64,000 bases of DNA, taken from Paenibacillus dendritiformis. Lineage in GTDB: Bacteria > Bacillota > Bacilli > Paenibacillales > Paenibacillaceae. The notes beneath the pieces were generated by a model. That model made no database searches. It was given only the letters and a program-made list of their open reading frames with translations, and had not been told where the DNA came from. Every line of letters starts with the position of its first letter. The stretch's first letter is position 1. The position numbers were made by a program, and so were the translations under genes. The stretch is taken from assembly GCF_945605565.1 (NCBI RefSeq), contig NZ_OX216966.1, positions 5,448,001-5,512,000 on the forward strand, in the 5' to 3' direction. Positions 18,637-27,211 of this stretch are shown in pieces.

Positions 18637-18673
18637 ATCATAAAGGATTTTGTCGGAACTGTGAACGGTTTCA
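18637..18673 (-). promoter_or_regulatory. citZ promoter with overlapping cre site
   Basis: On the minus strand TTCACA (18665-18660) and TATGAT (18642-18637) are separated by exactly 17 bases. TGTGAACGGTTTCA on the plus strand (18660-18673) fits the cre consensus TGWNANCGNTNWCA at every fixed position and covers the -35. CcpA bound here would block polymerase. The remaining sequence up to the ytvI start at 18842 is AT-rich and shows no gene. Confidence 0.75.
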
Positions 18674-18841
18674 TTACAGAATGTGGATAGAAATGCTTTA
18701 TCACGTCTATAAATGCTTTTTGTGAAAATAAAAATGAAAGTCTTGTGATTTTAAGCATAGCATTACATATAGAGGTCTGTCCCACGTTCGGATCCGGGAA
18801 GCAGGAATCCCGGTCACCCAAGCCGGAAAGGAGACGGGAAA

Positions 18842-19957
18842 ATGAATCACATACTGTTGAAACGGCTGTGGAGAGGAAGCCTTGTCCTGGGAGGATCCGT
18901 CCTTGTCTGCGTCTCTTGCTACGTTCTCTTGCCTGTGATGTACCCGTTCTTAATCGCGTGGCTGATCGCGCTCCTGCTGAATCCGATCGTTGATTGGATG
19001 AGCGAATCGCTGCGCTTCCCCCGCTGGCTCAGCGTCACGGTGTCGCTGCTGCTCTTCCTGCTCGGAATGATGACGATTGCGGCCGCCGTTATTACACGCA
19101 TCGTCAAAGAAATATATACGGTCTCGTTAACGATGGATTACACACTGAATCAGTGGAGGGAGCTGTTTGTCCGTTTTTTCGACAGCGGGGAGGTGCAGCA
19201 GTTCATCCAATTGATCAGTTCGATCTACAAGGATAATCCCAATGTCCAGGAATCGATCAACCGCAATCTGGCCGATACCGCTCAGACCGTCACGACCGCG
19301 ATTACGAATCTGATCACGCTCTTCCTGGACGGCATTGTCCGGCTGCTCACCAGCCTCCCCAACGTCGCAACCATCGCGATCGTCGTCCTGCTCGCCGCCT
19401 TCTTCATCAGCAAGGATTGGCTGCGGTGGCGGCGCACGGTGCTCGCCTGGGTGCAGGAGCCGCTCCGGACGCCGGCCGGCACCATTTGGCATGATCTGAA
19501 GGGGGCCCTGTTCGGCTACTGCCGGGCGCAATTCCTGCTTATCTCGATGACAATGGTCTTCGTCACGATCGGCCTCATCCTGCTCCGGGTCGACTACGCG
19601 ATTACGATCGGACTGCTGGTCGGCCTTGTCGATCTGCTCCCCTACCTGGGCGTAGGAGCGGTCATGGTGCCTTGGATGATATACAGCTTCGCGATCGGCA
19701 ACACCTCGTTCGGCATCGGACTTGCCGTCCTCTACGCGATTGTCCTCGTCGCCCGCCAGGTGATGGAGCCGAAAGTGCTGGCCTCCAGCGTCGGACTCGA
19801 TCCGCTCATCATGCTCATGGCCACCTTCGCCGGCCTCAAGCTGCTCGGCGTGCTCGGCCTGATCGCCGGGCCCGTCGCCGTCGTCATCATTGCCGCTCTG
19901 CACCGGGCCGGTATCTTCACGGACTTGCGCAACTACATTATGGCGGGAAGGCACTGA
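18842..19957 (+). CDS. ytvI: Sporulation membrane protein YtvI (AI-2E family)
   Basis: 371 residues with about eight membrane segments. The N-terminal block YPFLIAWLIALLLNPIVDWM and the C-terminal SSVGLDPLIMLMATFAGLKLLG are family hallmarks. Its place next to citZ, transcribed divergently from it, matches the position of ytvI in Bacillus subtilis, so this is the positional orthologue, and the gene at 7288 is the extra copy. GGAGACGG precedes the ATG. In Bacillus it is linked to sporulation; the transported molecule, if any, is unknown. Confidence 0.87.
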   Translation: MNHILLKRLWRGSLVLGGSVLVCVSCYVLLPVMYPFLIAWLIALLLNPIVDWMSESLRFPRWLSVTVSLLLFLLGMMTIAAAVITRIVKEIYTVSLTMDYTLNQWRELFVRFFDSGEVQQFIQLISSIYKDNPNVQESINRNLADTAQTVTTAITNLITLFLDGIVRLLTSLPNVATIAIVVLLAAFFISKDWLRWRRTVLAWVQEPLRTPAGTIWHDLKGALFGYCRAQFLLISMTMVFVTIGLILLRVDYAITIGLLVGLVDLLPYLGVGAVMVPWMIYSFAIGNTSFGIGLAVLYAIVLVARQVMEPKVLASSVGLDPLIMLMATFAGLKLLGVLGLIAGPVAVVIIAALHRAGIFTDLRNYIMAGRH

Positions 19958-20145
19958 GAATTCGGGGCGAGCGCCCGCATGCCTATCACCGTAGGGAATC
20001 CTCCGCTTTTCGCCGTTCACGGAGGGCCCGGATGTCGTCATGCCGTACAGTTATCTATTTTGGTTGCGGGACGGATCGGAATATGACATAGAGGTGTCAG
20101 GTTCAACCTAATAAAATATAAGAAAAACCTGAAAAGGAGCGCGCT

Positions 20146-20667
20146 ATGGCAAGCTACGAATACACCTCCAAAGAAGAACTAAAAAAAACCATCCATGCCG
20201 CTTATCTGCTGCTGGATGGCGAGTTCGAGGGAATTGACGACAGTCAAAAGGACAATAGAGTTCCGGAAGTCGATAGAACTCCCGCCGAAATCATCGCCTA
20301 CCAGCTCGGATGGCTGCACCTGGTTATGGGCTGGGATAGAGATGAACTGGCGGGAAAACCCGTTATCATGCCGGCTCCGGGTTATAAATGGAACCAGCTC
20401 GGCGGCCTGTACCAATCGTTCTACGCTGCTTACGCCGATCTTTCCCTGACCGAGCTTCGGCGGTTGTTCCGAGATACAGAACGCCAGTGGCTGGACTGGA
20501 TCGACACCTTAAGCGAAGAAGACCTGTTTACCCAGTCTGTCCGCAAATGGACCGGGGACAAGCCGAACTGGCCGATGGCCCGATGGATTCACATCAATTC
20601 CGCCGCCCCCTTCAAAACATTCCGGGCAAAAATCAGAAAGTGGAAAAAACATCAGAGACAAGCGTAA
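20146..20667 (+). CDS. ClbS/DfsB-family four-helix protein
   Basis: 173 residues, soluble, rich in tryptophan and charged residues. ELKKTIHAAYLLLDGEF, the RTPAEIIAYQLGWLHLVMGW block and the C-terminal APFKTFRAKIRKWKK resemble the ClbS/DfsB (formerly DUF1706) family. ClbS itself protects DNA from colibactin by modifying the toxin, but most homologues have no known role. AAAGGAG precedes the ATG. The gene stands alone between ytvI and a convergent tandem-repeat zone. Confidence 0.75.
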   Translation: MASYEYTSKEELKKTIHAAYLLLDGEFEGIDDSQKDNRVPEVDRTPAEIIAYQLGWLHLVMGWDRDELAGKPVIMPAPGYKWNQLGGLYQSFYAAYADLSLTELRRLFRDTERQWLDWIDTLSEEDLFTQSVRKWTGDKPNWPMARWIHINSAAPFKTFRAKIRKWKKHQRQA

Positions 20668-20706
20668 TTCGTCCGTCTGTCCCGACGGCGCGGTGTATGG
20701 AACCTA

Positions 20707-20916
20707 ATCCCAACGCGTCAGGAGCCGGAACTTGCCGGGAAAGGCGGCCCACCAATCCTTTGCACATCGTTGCTGTTGATGGAGAATGTTGTCGGGTGCG
20801 CAGGCTGGTTCTTGTGCTTGTAATTTGTTCTTGTCCTGATGCCTTTGTCGAATGGAGAGGTACGCTGGGAAAGTCCTTATGACCAATATCCCAACGCGTC
20901 AGGGGACCGAACGTGC
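20707..20916 (-). repeat. Pair of dispersed repeat copies, 181 bp apart
   Basis: Thirty-base blocks at 20707-20736 and 20887-20916 share TCCCAACGCGTCAGG and a following CCG.AC.TGCC. Read on the minus strand each begins CTGACGCGTTGGGAT. The copy at 20887 continues ATTGGTCATAAGG, matching the core of the arrays at 20966 and 57526. No gene is evident in 20668-20965. Confidence 0.65.
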
Positions 20917-20965
20917 CAGCCACAAAGATTGAATGAAAAAGCTCGTAGTCCCTGACCCAGCCCGT

Positions 20966-21476
20966 CCTGACTGAGGGGAATAACGTCCATAAGGCTCTTG
21001 GTGCTTACCTTCCTGACCGAGCATAAGGCGCTCCTGCGTACTTACCTGCCCTGACCGAATGGGATATCGAGCATATGGCGCTCCTGCGTACTAACCTGCC
21101 CTGACGGAACGGGATATCGAGCATAAGACACTCCTGCGTACTAACCTGCCCTGACGGAACGGGATATCGAGCATATGGCGCTCCTGCGTACTTACCTGTC
21201 CTGACCGAAGGGGATATCGAGCATATGGCGCTCCTGCGTACTTACCTGCCCTGACGGAACGGGATATCGAGCATATGGCGCTCCTGCGTACTTACCTGCC
21301 CTGACCAAATGGGATATCGAGCATATGGCGCTCCTGCGTACTTACCTGCCCTGACCAAATGGGATATCGAGCATATGGCGCTGCTGTGTGCTTACCTGCC
21401 CTGACGGAACGGGATATCGAGCATATGGCGCTCCTGCGTGCTTACCTGCCCTGACGGAACGGGATATCGAGCATAA
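20966..21476 (+). repeat. Tandem array of 50-bp units (array 1)
   Basis: Nine cores GGGATATCGA start at 21061 and recur at exactly 50-bp steps to 21461, preceded by two shorter degenerate units at 20966 and 21012. A typical unit reads CTGACGGAAC, GGGATATCGA, GCATATGGCG, CTCCTGCGTA, CTTACCTGCC. Variation is by substitution only. It lies between the convergent ClbS-like gene and fxsA. Open frames crossing it are by-products of the repeat. Confidence 0.95.
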
Positions 21477-21490
21477 GTGGCCGGAACGGA

Positions 21491-21522
21491 ACAACGACAT
21501 GATGCACGCATCATGTCGTTGT
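21491..21522. terminator. Hairpin after fxsA
   Basis: ACAACGACATGATG pairs with CATCATGTCGTTGT around a four-base loop, 20 bp downstream of the fxsA stop. The T-tail is poor on both strands. Confidence 0.5.
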
Positions 21523-21540
21523 CTGTGCGGGCGCACCTCA

Positions 21541-21945
21541 TCAATGTCGCCGATAGTAGATGAAGCTGCCATCCTTCATTTTCTTTTCAATCCATTTAAG
21601 CAAGTAATGCCTGTATAGGGGCCGGGTCAGAGGAAACACGAGCGTGAAGCCCACAATATCCGTGAAAAAACCGGGGGTCAGCAGCAGCACGCCGCCAGCC
21701 AATATACAGAGCCCGTCAATGACCGCCCGTCCCGGAACCTGTCTCGCTTGAAGCTGCTTCTGGGCATCTCCCCATACTTGAGCTGCCTCGTAGCGCGCGA
21801 TGATCGCGCCGATCACACTGGTCAAAAGGATCAGGAGGAACGTGTTCCACCCTCCTATCCAGCCGCTGACGAGGAGAAAACCATATATCTCCAAAGCCGG
21901 AATTAAGGTCAATACGATAAGTATGCCTATCATGATCGGGTTCAT
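21541..21945 (-). CDS. fxsA: FxsA-family membrane protein (YtzA)
   Basis: 134 residues. Two or three hydrophobic helices (about 5-27, 33-50 and 75-100) contain the family pattern IPALEIYGFLLV, TSVIGAIIARYE, and GGVLLLTPGFFTDIVGF. FxsA was named for suppression of F-plasmid exclusion of phage T7 in Escherichia coli; the normal role is unclear. AAGGAG precedes the ATG. Its location between pyk and ytvI matches ytzA in Bacillus subtilis. Confidence 0.9.
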   Translation of the reverse strand: MNPIMIGILIVLTLIPALEIYGFLLVSGWIGGWNTFLLILLTSVIGAIIARYEAAQVWGDAQKQLQARQVPGRAVIDGLCILAGGVLLLTPGFFTDIVGFTLVFPLTRPLYRHYLLKWIEKKMKDGSFIYYRRH

Positions 21946-22116
21946 GCTCGCATCTCCTTCCCTCTGAAGTGAATTTCATGCTGCCGCTGCGAAGCCGAGG
22001 CTTGCGCGAGCGCAGCTTGCCACGTTATCTCTCTTGCTGGCGCTCAATGGCCGGTCAGTCATCAGCCCGACCGCGACGCGAACGATCGCCGATGCGGAGC
22101 AGTCCTTGAAGGAGCG

Positions 22117-22596
22117 TCAAGGGCATGCCTGCTTCAGCAGATCCCATACATCAGGCGCTTCCCGCTCGATCCGGGCCGGTCTCCAGTTCGCGTTCAACCA
22201 AGCCAGCGTCGTCTCTCCTTCGACGAGGCGCTCGCCTTCCGGCTCAACATACCAGCCGGCTTCGGCAACCCCCGCGCCTGCGCGGCAGATGCAGGAGGCG
22301 AAGGTGAGGCGCAGAGGCGTCCGCTGAATGAGCTTCGTGAACACGATCACCGTATCATCGTATACAGCCGGGCGCATAAAATGCAGATGCAGGTCGACGA
22401 CCGGCAGCAGCAATCCCCGCGATTCCAGTTCACGGTAGGTTAGGCCTTGGGCCCGAATCCATTCAGTGCGGCCCACCTCGAACCAGGTGACGTAATTGCC
22501 GTGGAATACGACATCCATCCGGTCGGTCTCCTGGTATCTGACACGCAGCGGAAATCCATGCCACGCGGCTTGCGGGTTCATTCCGGCATCGCTCAT
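22117..22596 (-). CDS. YbgC-type acyl-CoA thioesterase (hot-dog fold)
   Basis: About 159 residues. The RVRYQETDRMDVVFHGNYVTWFE block, with the catalytic Asp in the D-x3-V-x-H-x-NY pattern, marks the 4HBT/YbgC thioesterase family. It hydrolyses short-chain acyl-CoA in the cytoplasm. Three in-frame ATGs exist; 22596 is preferred because AGGGGG lies 8 bases upstream. It lies between fxsA and pyk on the same strand; a terminator hairpin after pyk separates it from pyk. Confidence 0.85.
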   Translation of the reverse strand: MSDAGMNPQAAWHGFPLRVRYQETDRMDVVFHGNYVTWFEVGRTEWIRAQGLTYRELESRGLLLPVVDLHLHFMRPAVYDDTVIVFTKLIQRTPLRLTFASCICRAGAGVAEAGWYVEPEGERLVEGETTLAWLNANWRPARIEREAPDVWDLLKQACP

Positions 22597-22645
22597 TCCC
22601 ATTCCCCCCTATTGTATCCTATGGAGCCTCCGCTCACAAATGCAA

Positions 22646-22677
22646 CAGAAGCAATGGCGGTTGCACCATTGCTTCTG
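22646..22677 (-). terminator. Terminator of pyk
   Basis: CAGAAGCAATGG pairs with CCATTGCTTCTG around an 8-base loop. The minus-strand tail is TTGCATTTGTG; the plus-strand side also has CTTATTTTT, so it may work both ways. Confidence 0.75.
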
Positions 22678-22718
22678 CTTATTTTTATGAAATCGATGCC
22701 CGAATCAAAGGCTGCCGA

Positions 22719-24152
22719 TTAAGAAAGGCGGCTTTGACCGATTTGGCTAATCTTGATCAAGTTCGTTGAGCCTGCGCAGCCGGTAGGCACGCCAGCCGTA
22801 ATGACGACGAGGTCGCCTTCGGATACGATGCCCGTGTTCACGCCGCCGCGAACCGCTTCATCGAACATTTCGTCCGTCGAATTGGCTGCTTCGCTCTTGA
22901 CGGTAACGACGCCCCAGGACAGGCACAGACCACGCATCACTTGCTCCGATGGAGTGACAGCGATGATTGGCGCCTTCGGACGGTATTTGGATACCATCCG
23001 TGCCGTATAGCCTGTCTGCGTAGAGCTGATAATCGCCTTCGCATCCAGCTCCAATGCAGAGTTCGCTACCGCTTGGCTGATAGCGTCAGTTACAGTCGCC
23101 TGCTGCTTCGAGCTTTGCTTCGCCAGAATCTCATGATATTCGAGCGCAGACTCTGCTTTCTCTGCAATGCGGGACATTGTCAGTACCGACTCTACCGGAT
23201 ATTTACCTGCAGCCGTCTCGCCGGACAGCATGATCGCATCGGTGCCGTCGAAGATGGCGTTCGCCACGTCGCTCGCTTCAGCGCGGGTCGGACGCGGGTT
23301 GCGCTGCATGGAATCAAGCATTTGCGTTGCAGTAATGACCGGCTTGCCGGCCAGGTTGCACTTCTCAATCATTCGCTTCTGAACGAGTGGCACTTCTTCC
23401 GCCGGAATCTCGACACCGAGGTCTCCGCGCGCAACCATCAGGCCGTCGGATACTTCCAGAATCTCGTCGAGGTTGTCCACACCTTCTTGGTTCTCGATCT
23501 TCGAGATGATTTGGATGTGGCCTGCGTTGTTCTCTTCGAGCAGGTTGCGGATTTCCATGACGTCGCTCGCTTTACGCACAAAAGAAGCCGCAATGAAGTC
23601 GATACCCTGTTCAATCCCGAAGCGGATATCATTTGCGTCTTTCTCCGTAATGCCCGGCAGAGAAATCTTCACGCCTGGAACGTTTACGCCTTTTTTGCTC
23701 TTAATCGTTCCGCCGTTAACGATTTTACATTTGATTTCTGTGCCTTGAATATCAACGACAGACAGTCCGATCAGACCGTCGTCGATCAGAATCGTTGAAC
23801 CTGCTTCCACATCTTGCGGCAATTCTTTATATGTAACCGAGATGCGGTCCTTGTCTCCCAAAATTTCTTCCGTCGTCAATGTGACATATTCGTCCTGAAC
23901 GAGGTCAATCGGCTCTACCGCCAATTTTCCCGTACGGATTTCCGGGCCCTTGGTGTCGAGCAGGATAGCAACTGTCTTGTTCAGCTCGGCGCAAGCCTGA
24001 CGAATATTTTTGATGCGGTTGCCGTGCTCATCGAAGTCGCCGTGCGAGAAGTTCAGACGGGCGACGTTCATGCCGGCCATGATCAATTTCTTGATGTTTT
24101 CCAAGGATTCGCTGGAAGGACCGATCGTACAGACAATTTTCGTTTTACGCAT
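22719..24152 (-). CDS. pyk: Pyruvate kinase
   Basis: About 477 residues. It makes pyruvate and ATP from phosphoenolpyruvate in the cytoplasm. Visible motifs are [16 protein letters not shown] at the start, the active-site [14 protein letters not shown] block ([12 protein letters not shown]), and [21 protein letters not shown]. The start 24152 has GGAGG 8 bases upstream. The chain ends soon after the regulatory C domain, so it lacks the extra phosphohistidine-like C-terminal domain present in the 585-residue Bacillus subtilis enzyme. pfkA, which lies between accA and pyk in Bacillus, is missing here. Confidence 0.97.
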   Translation of the reverse strand: MRKTKIVCTIGPSSESLENIKKLIMAGMNVARLNFSHGDFDEHGNRIKNIRQACAELNKTVAILLDTKGPEIRTGKLAVEPIDLVQDEYVTLTTEEILGDKDRISVTYKELPQDVEAGSTILIDDGLIGLSVVDIQGTEIKCKIVNGGTIKSKKGVNVPGVKISLPGITEKDANDIRFGIEQGIDFIAASFVRKASDVMEIRNLLEENNAGHIQIISKIENQEGVDNLDEILEVSDGLMVARGDLGVEIPAEEVPLVQKRMIEKCNLAGKPVITATQMLDSMQRNPRPTRAEASDVANAIFDGTDAIMLSGETAAGKYPVESVLTMSRIAEKAESALEYHEILAKQSSKQQATVTDAISQAVANSALELDAKAIISSTQTGYTARMVSKYRPKAPIIAVTPSEQVMRGLCLSWGVVTVKSEAANSTDEMFDEAVRGGVNTGIVSEGDLVVITAGVPTGCAGSTNLIKISQIGQSRLS

Positions 24153-24297
24153 ATGAGTTTCCTCCAATGTTGTGCTCTCTTTTTATGTCTATTGTTGCAT
24201 ATCTTGCGTATGCTCTCATCTATCTAATTTACTATATTTCGGCAAGTTTGTATATGAAGATTATCATAATATTTAGTTTTACCAGCATATACCGTTT

Positions 24298-25278
24298 TTA
24301 TGATTCGGTACTTCCGACCTTGGTTTGTTCTTCAAATACCCCGATGCGGCGGAATTTCTCATACCGGTCCTCCCGCAGCTCATCGGCGCTCATCTCCAGC
24401 AGCTCGGCCAGATGGCGAACAAGCGCTTCTTTGACTTCGGCAGAGGCAGCCGGCACATCTTTGTGGGCTCCGCCCTGCGGCTCGGGAATGATCTCCTCGA
24501 TGACGTCCATTTCCTTCAGATCGTCTGCCGTAATCTTCATCGCTTCCGCCGCCTGATCGGCCTTCGACGCGTCCTTCCACAGAATGGAGGCCGCCCCGTT
24601 CGGGGAAATAGCGGAATAGATCGCATTTTCCAGCATCAGCACGCGGTTGCCCACGCCCAATGCCAATGCTCCGCCGCTGCCGCCTTCACCGATTACGACA
24701 CAAATGACCGGCACACGGAGCAGCATCATATCCCGCAGGTTGCGGGCGATCGCCTCGGATTGGCCGCGTTCTTCCGCCGTATTGCCCGGATAAGCGCCCT
24801 TCGTGTCAATGAACGTAATGATCGGGCGCTTGAACTTGTCCGCTTGCTGCATCAGGCGCAGCGCCTTGCGGAAGCCTTCCGGGTGGGGGCTGCCGAAGAA
24901 GCGGGCAATATTATCCTTCGTATCCTTCCCGCGCTGATGGCCGATGACCGTGACGGGAATGCCGTTCAGACGCGCCAAACCGCCGACGATCGCGAGATCG
25001 TCGCCATACAGGCGGTCTCCGTGCATTTCGATGAAATCGGTAAAAATATGCTGAATGAAATCAAGCGCGGTCGGACGTTGATGATGTCGTGCCAAGTGCA
25101 TCTTCTGCGACGGACTGATCGTGGTATAAATGTCCTCGGCCAGCTTGGCGTAACGCTGCTCCAACCGGGCGATCTCCTCAGTAAAGTCAATATTTTTTTC
25201 TTCGCCGAACCGCTTAAGCTCGTCTATTTTGTTCTTCAACTCTACCAAAGGCTGCTCGAACGGAAGCTCACCCGCCAT
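24298..25278 (-). CDS. accA: Acetyl-CoA carboxylase carboxyltransferase, alpha subunit
   Basis: 326 residues. With AccD it transfers carboxyl from biotin to acetyl-CoA, the committed step of fatty acid synthesis. The N-terminal coiled segment, [16 protein letters not shown], the oxyanion region [21 protein letters not shown] and [12 protein letters not shown] are typical. GGAGAGG precedes its ATG, which lies inside the last codons of accD (11-bp overlap), indicating translational coupling that keeps the two subunits equal. Confidence 0.96.
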   Translation of the reverse strand: MAGELPFEQPLVELKNKIDELKRFGEEKNIDFTEEIARLEQRYAKLAEDIYTTISPSQKMHLARHHQRPTALDFIQHIFTDFIEMHGDRLYGDDLAIVGGLARLNGIPVTVIGHQRGKDTKDNIARFFGSPHPEGFRKALRLMQQADKFKRPIITFIDTKGAYPGNTAEERGQSEAIARNLRDMMLLRVPVICVVIGEGGSGGALALGVGNRVLMLENAIYSAISPNGAASILWKDASKADQAAEAMKITADDLKEMDVIEEIIPEPQGGAHKDVPAASAEVKEALVRHLAELLEMSADELREDRYEKFRRIGVFEEQTKVGSTES

Positions 25279-26149
25279 GCGTCACCTCTCCTTTCACGGT
25301 ATGCAGATCAATCAGCTTGATCAATGTTTGGCGCATGTCTTTACGCGGTACGACCAGATCGATCTGTCCGTGCTTCAAGTTAAATTCCGCCGTCTGGAAC
25401 TCGTCCGGCAGCTTCTGGCGAATCGTCTGCTCGATGACAAGTCGTCCGGCAAAGCCAATTCTCGCGCCGGGCTCCGCTATAATAATGTCGCCAAGCATCG
25501 CGAAGCTGGCCGATACGCCGCCCATCGTCGGATCAGTGAAGACGGAAATATACAATCCGCCGGCCTCGTGGAACTTGGCCAACGCCGCGCTCGTCTTCGC
25601 CATCTGCATCAGGCTCAGAATACTTTCCTGCATCCGCGCTCCTCCGGAGGTGGAGAAAATGATCAGAGGATATTGCTTCTGCTGCGCCGTCTCGATCGCG
25701 CGCGTCACCTTCTCGCCGACGACGGAGCCCATGCTTCCCGTGAAAAACTCGAAGCTCATGACGGCAACCACAACCGGAAATCCGCCAATGGTGCCTTCGC
25801 CGGTGATTACGGCCTCTTTCAAGCCCGTTTTTGCTTTTTGAAGATTCAACTTCTCCATATAATCCGGAAATTGAAGCGGGTCGACAGAATCCATATCCGC
25901 ATCATATTCAAAGAAACGGCCTTCGTCCAAGGTCATTTCGATGCGTTCCCACGCATTCAATCGCAGATGATGACTGCACTCCGAGCATACCTTCAGGTTT
26001 TTTTGAAATTCTTTATGATACTGAATCGTGCCGCATTTCGGGCATTTGTTCATTAACCCTTCGGGTATTTCACGCTTAGGACGATCATCGTTCATCATCG
26101 GCGAAGGTACTGTTGCGTACTTTTTCTTTTGAAATAAGTCTTTAAACAC
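25268..26149 (-). CDS. accD: Acetyl-CoA carboxylase carboxyltransferase, beta subunit
   Basis: 293 residues. A four-cysteine zinc ribbon (Cys 36, 39, 55 and 58; CPKCG and CSECS) precedes the carboxyltransferase domain with [21 protein letters not shown] and [16 protein letters not shown]. The start codon is GTG, with AGAGGTG upstream. Overlaps accA by 11 bp. In Bacillus subtilis accDA lies downstream of dnaE, as here. Confidence 0.96.
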   Translation of the reverse strand: MFKDLFQKKKYATVPSPMMNDDRPKREIPEGLMNKCPKCGTIQYHKEFQKNLKVCSECSHHLRLNAWERIEMTLDEGRFFEYDADMDSVDPLQFPDYMEKLNLQKAKTGLKEAVITGEGTIGGFPVVVAVMSFEFFTGSMGSVVGEKVTRAIETAQQKQYPLIIFSTSGGARMQESILSLMQMAKTSAALAKFHEAGGLYISVFTDPTMGGVSASFAMLGDIIIAEPGARIGFAGRLVIEQTIRQKLPDEFQTAEFNLKHGQIDLVVPRKDMRQTLIKLIDLHTVKGEVTHGG

Positions 26150-26225
26150 CCGTTACACCTCTTTAGGCGTGATTTCTCAGCAAAGAGCAGTCTTGCGGCT
26201 CCCCAGAGATTGTCCTAACCGCAGG

Positions 26226-26272
26226 CAATAAAAATCGGCTGTCTGAACAACCTAGCGTTCATCCATCAGCCG
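26226..26272 (-). terminator. Terminator of the 62-residue gene upstream of accD
   Basis: On the minus strand CGGCTG...GAAC pairs with GTTC...CAGCCG (26236-26272), followed by ATTTTTATTG. accD therefore probably has its own promoter in 26150-26225. Confidence 0.75.
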
Positions 26273-26274
26273 TC

Positions 26275-26463
26275 TCATGCATGCAAAATCGAATTGAGCA
26301 CCTCTTGAACTTCCTCGACTTCCCCGGAAGGTACCAGGATTTCAAATTGTTGTTTGGAGAGATGGACAGGGCGAACCTGTACGAGAAATCCTTCCTCTGT
26401 CAATCTGATCTGGATCTTCTCAGCTAAATTGGCAGTCGGAGCGATGTAGATAACTGTCCACAT
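26275..26463 (-). CDS. Small conserved-looking protein, DUF2007-like fold possible
   Basis: 62 residues with a simple alternating pattern. The start MWTVIYIAPTANLAEKIQIRL is followed by a glutamate-rich middle and SGEVEEVQEVLNSIL. The beta-alpha-beta arrangement resembles small signal-transducing DUF2007-type proteins, but I do not recognise it firmly. AGGGGG lies about 10 bases before the ATG. It stands between pgpA and accD with its own terminator, which supports it being a real gene. Confidence 0.6.
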   Translation of the reverse strand: MWTVIYIAPTANLAEKIQIRLTEEGFLVQVRPVHLSKQQFEILVPSGEVEEVQEVLNSILHA

Positions 26464-26606
26464 GCGCGTATGACCCCCCTAACGTCCCAAGTACGGCTCA
26501 TATAATGCCATTATGATAACATAATTGACATTTTCACCGCAACCAAATCCGGTGGAATCGCTCGCCGTCATGTATGTCAGGGGAGTCTTCGGAGCCTCCG
26601 TTCAAG

Positions 26607-27107
26607 CTACAGCCCGTCATCTTCCGCATCGTAGCTGCGCGCGTCCCGGTTCCGGTGCGCGATGCGGGCGGAAGCCGCCGCCGCCAATCCGGCGACGATA
26701 TCGTCGAGAAATACGTGCACCTGCTCCCGGTTATCGTTGAGCTCGCGGATGACGCCGATTTTCGCTTTGTCCAAATAGCCGAAGCTCGTTAAGCCAATCA
26801 TGCCGTATACATTCGTAATCCCCATCGCGAGCGTCTCGTCCACCCCGTACAAGGATTCGTCCGCCTCCATAATCGATTGCAGCGGCTCGGGCAGCCGCTT
26901 CTGCTCCGCCAGCTCATCCAGCGCAATGCCGGTAATGAGCGTATATTGGACTTCCCGCTTGCGGATTACCGTCCGCACGCTATCCAGGCACGCTTCCATC
27001 GTCAGAGAAGCATTGTAAGGCGCCTGGAGCTGATAGACGATGTCCGCGATGCTGTCCAGGGTGACACCCCGCCGGTTGAGCCATTGCTCGGCCATATCGA
27101 GCGGCAT
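26607..27107 (-). CDS. pgpA: Phosphatidylglycerophosphatase A-type protein
   Basis: About 166 residues. DMAEQWLNRRGVTLDSIADIVYQLQ and NVYGMIGLTSFGYLDKAKIGVIRELND, followed by VHVFLDDIVAGLAAA, match the soluble PgpA/YutG family of Gram-positives, which is thought to remove phosphate from phosphatidylglycerol phosphate. Three starts are possible; 27107 fits best because GGAGG lies 8 bases upstream, and the upstream extension looks unlike the family. It follows dnaE by about 105 bp on the same strand. Confidence 0.85.
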   Translation of the reverse strand: MPLDMAEQWLNRRGVTLDSIADIVYQLQAPYNASLTMEACLDSVRTVIRKREVQYTLITGIALDELAEQKRLPEPLQSIMEADESLYGVDETLAMGITNVYGMIGLTSFGYLDKAKIGVIRELNDNREQVHVFLDDIVAGLAAAASARIAHRNRDARSYDAEDDGL

Positions 27108-27211
27108 GGCCATCCCCTCCCTTCCCTGTCCTCCGTTCGGACTTGTCTCCTGCATCTGAGACGTATCTAAAATGTATGCGGAAGGGCGGGGAAATGTTCA
27201 CCGCTTGATCA

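Noticed and set aside
20388..20923. Open frames after the ClbS-like gene
   Set aside because: They overlap the real gene in other frames and run into the repeat copies; no independent support.
20966..21476. CRISPR array
   Set aside because: The whole 50-bp unit is conserved; there are no unique spacers of constant length between identical repeats and no cas genes nearby. The same applies to 57522-58002.
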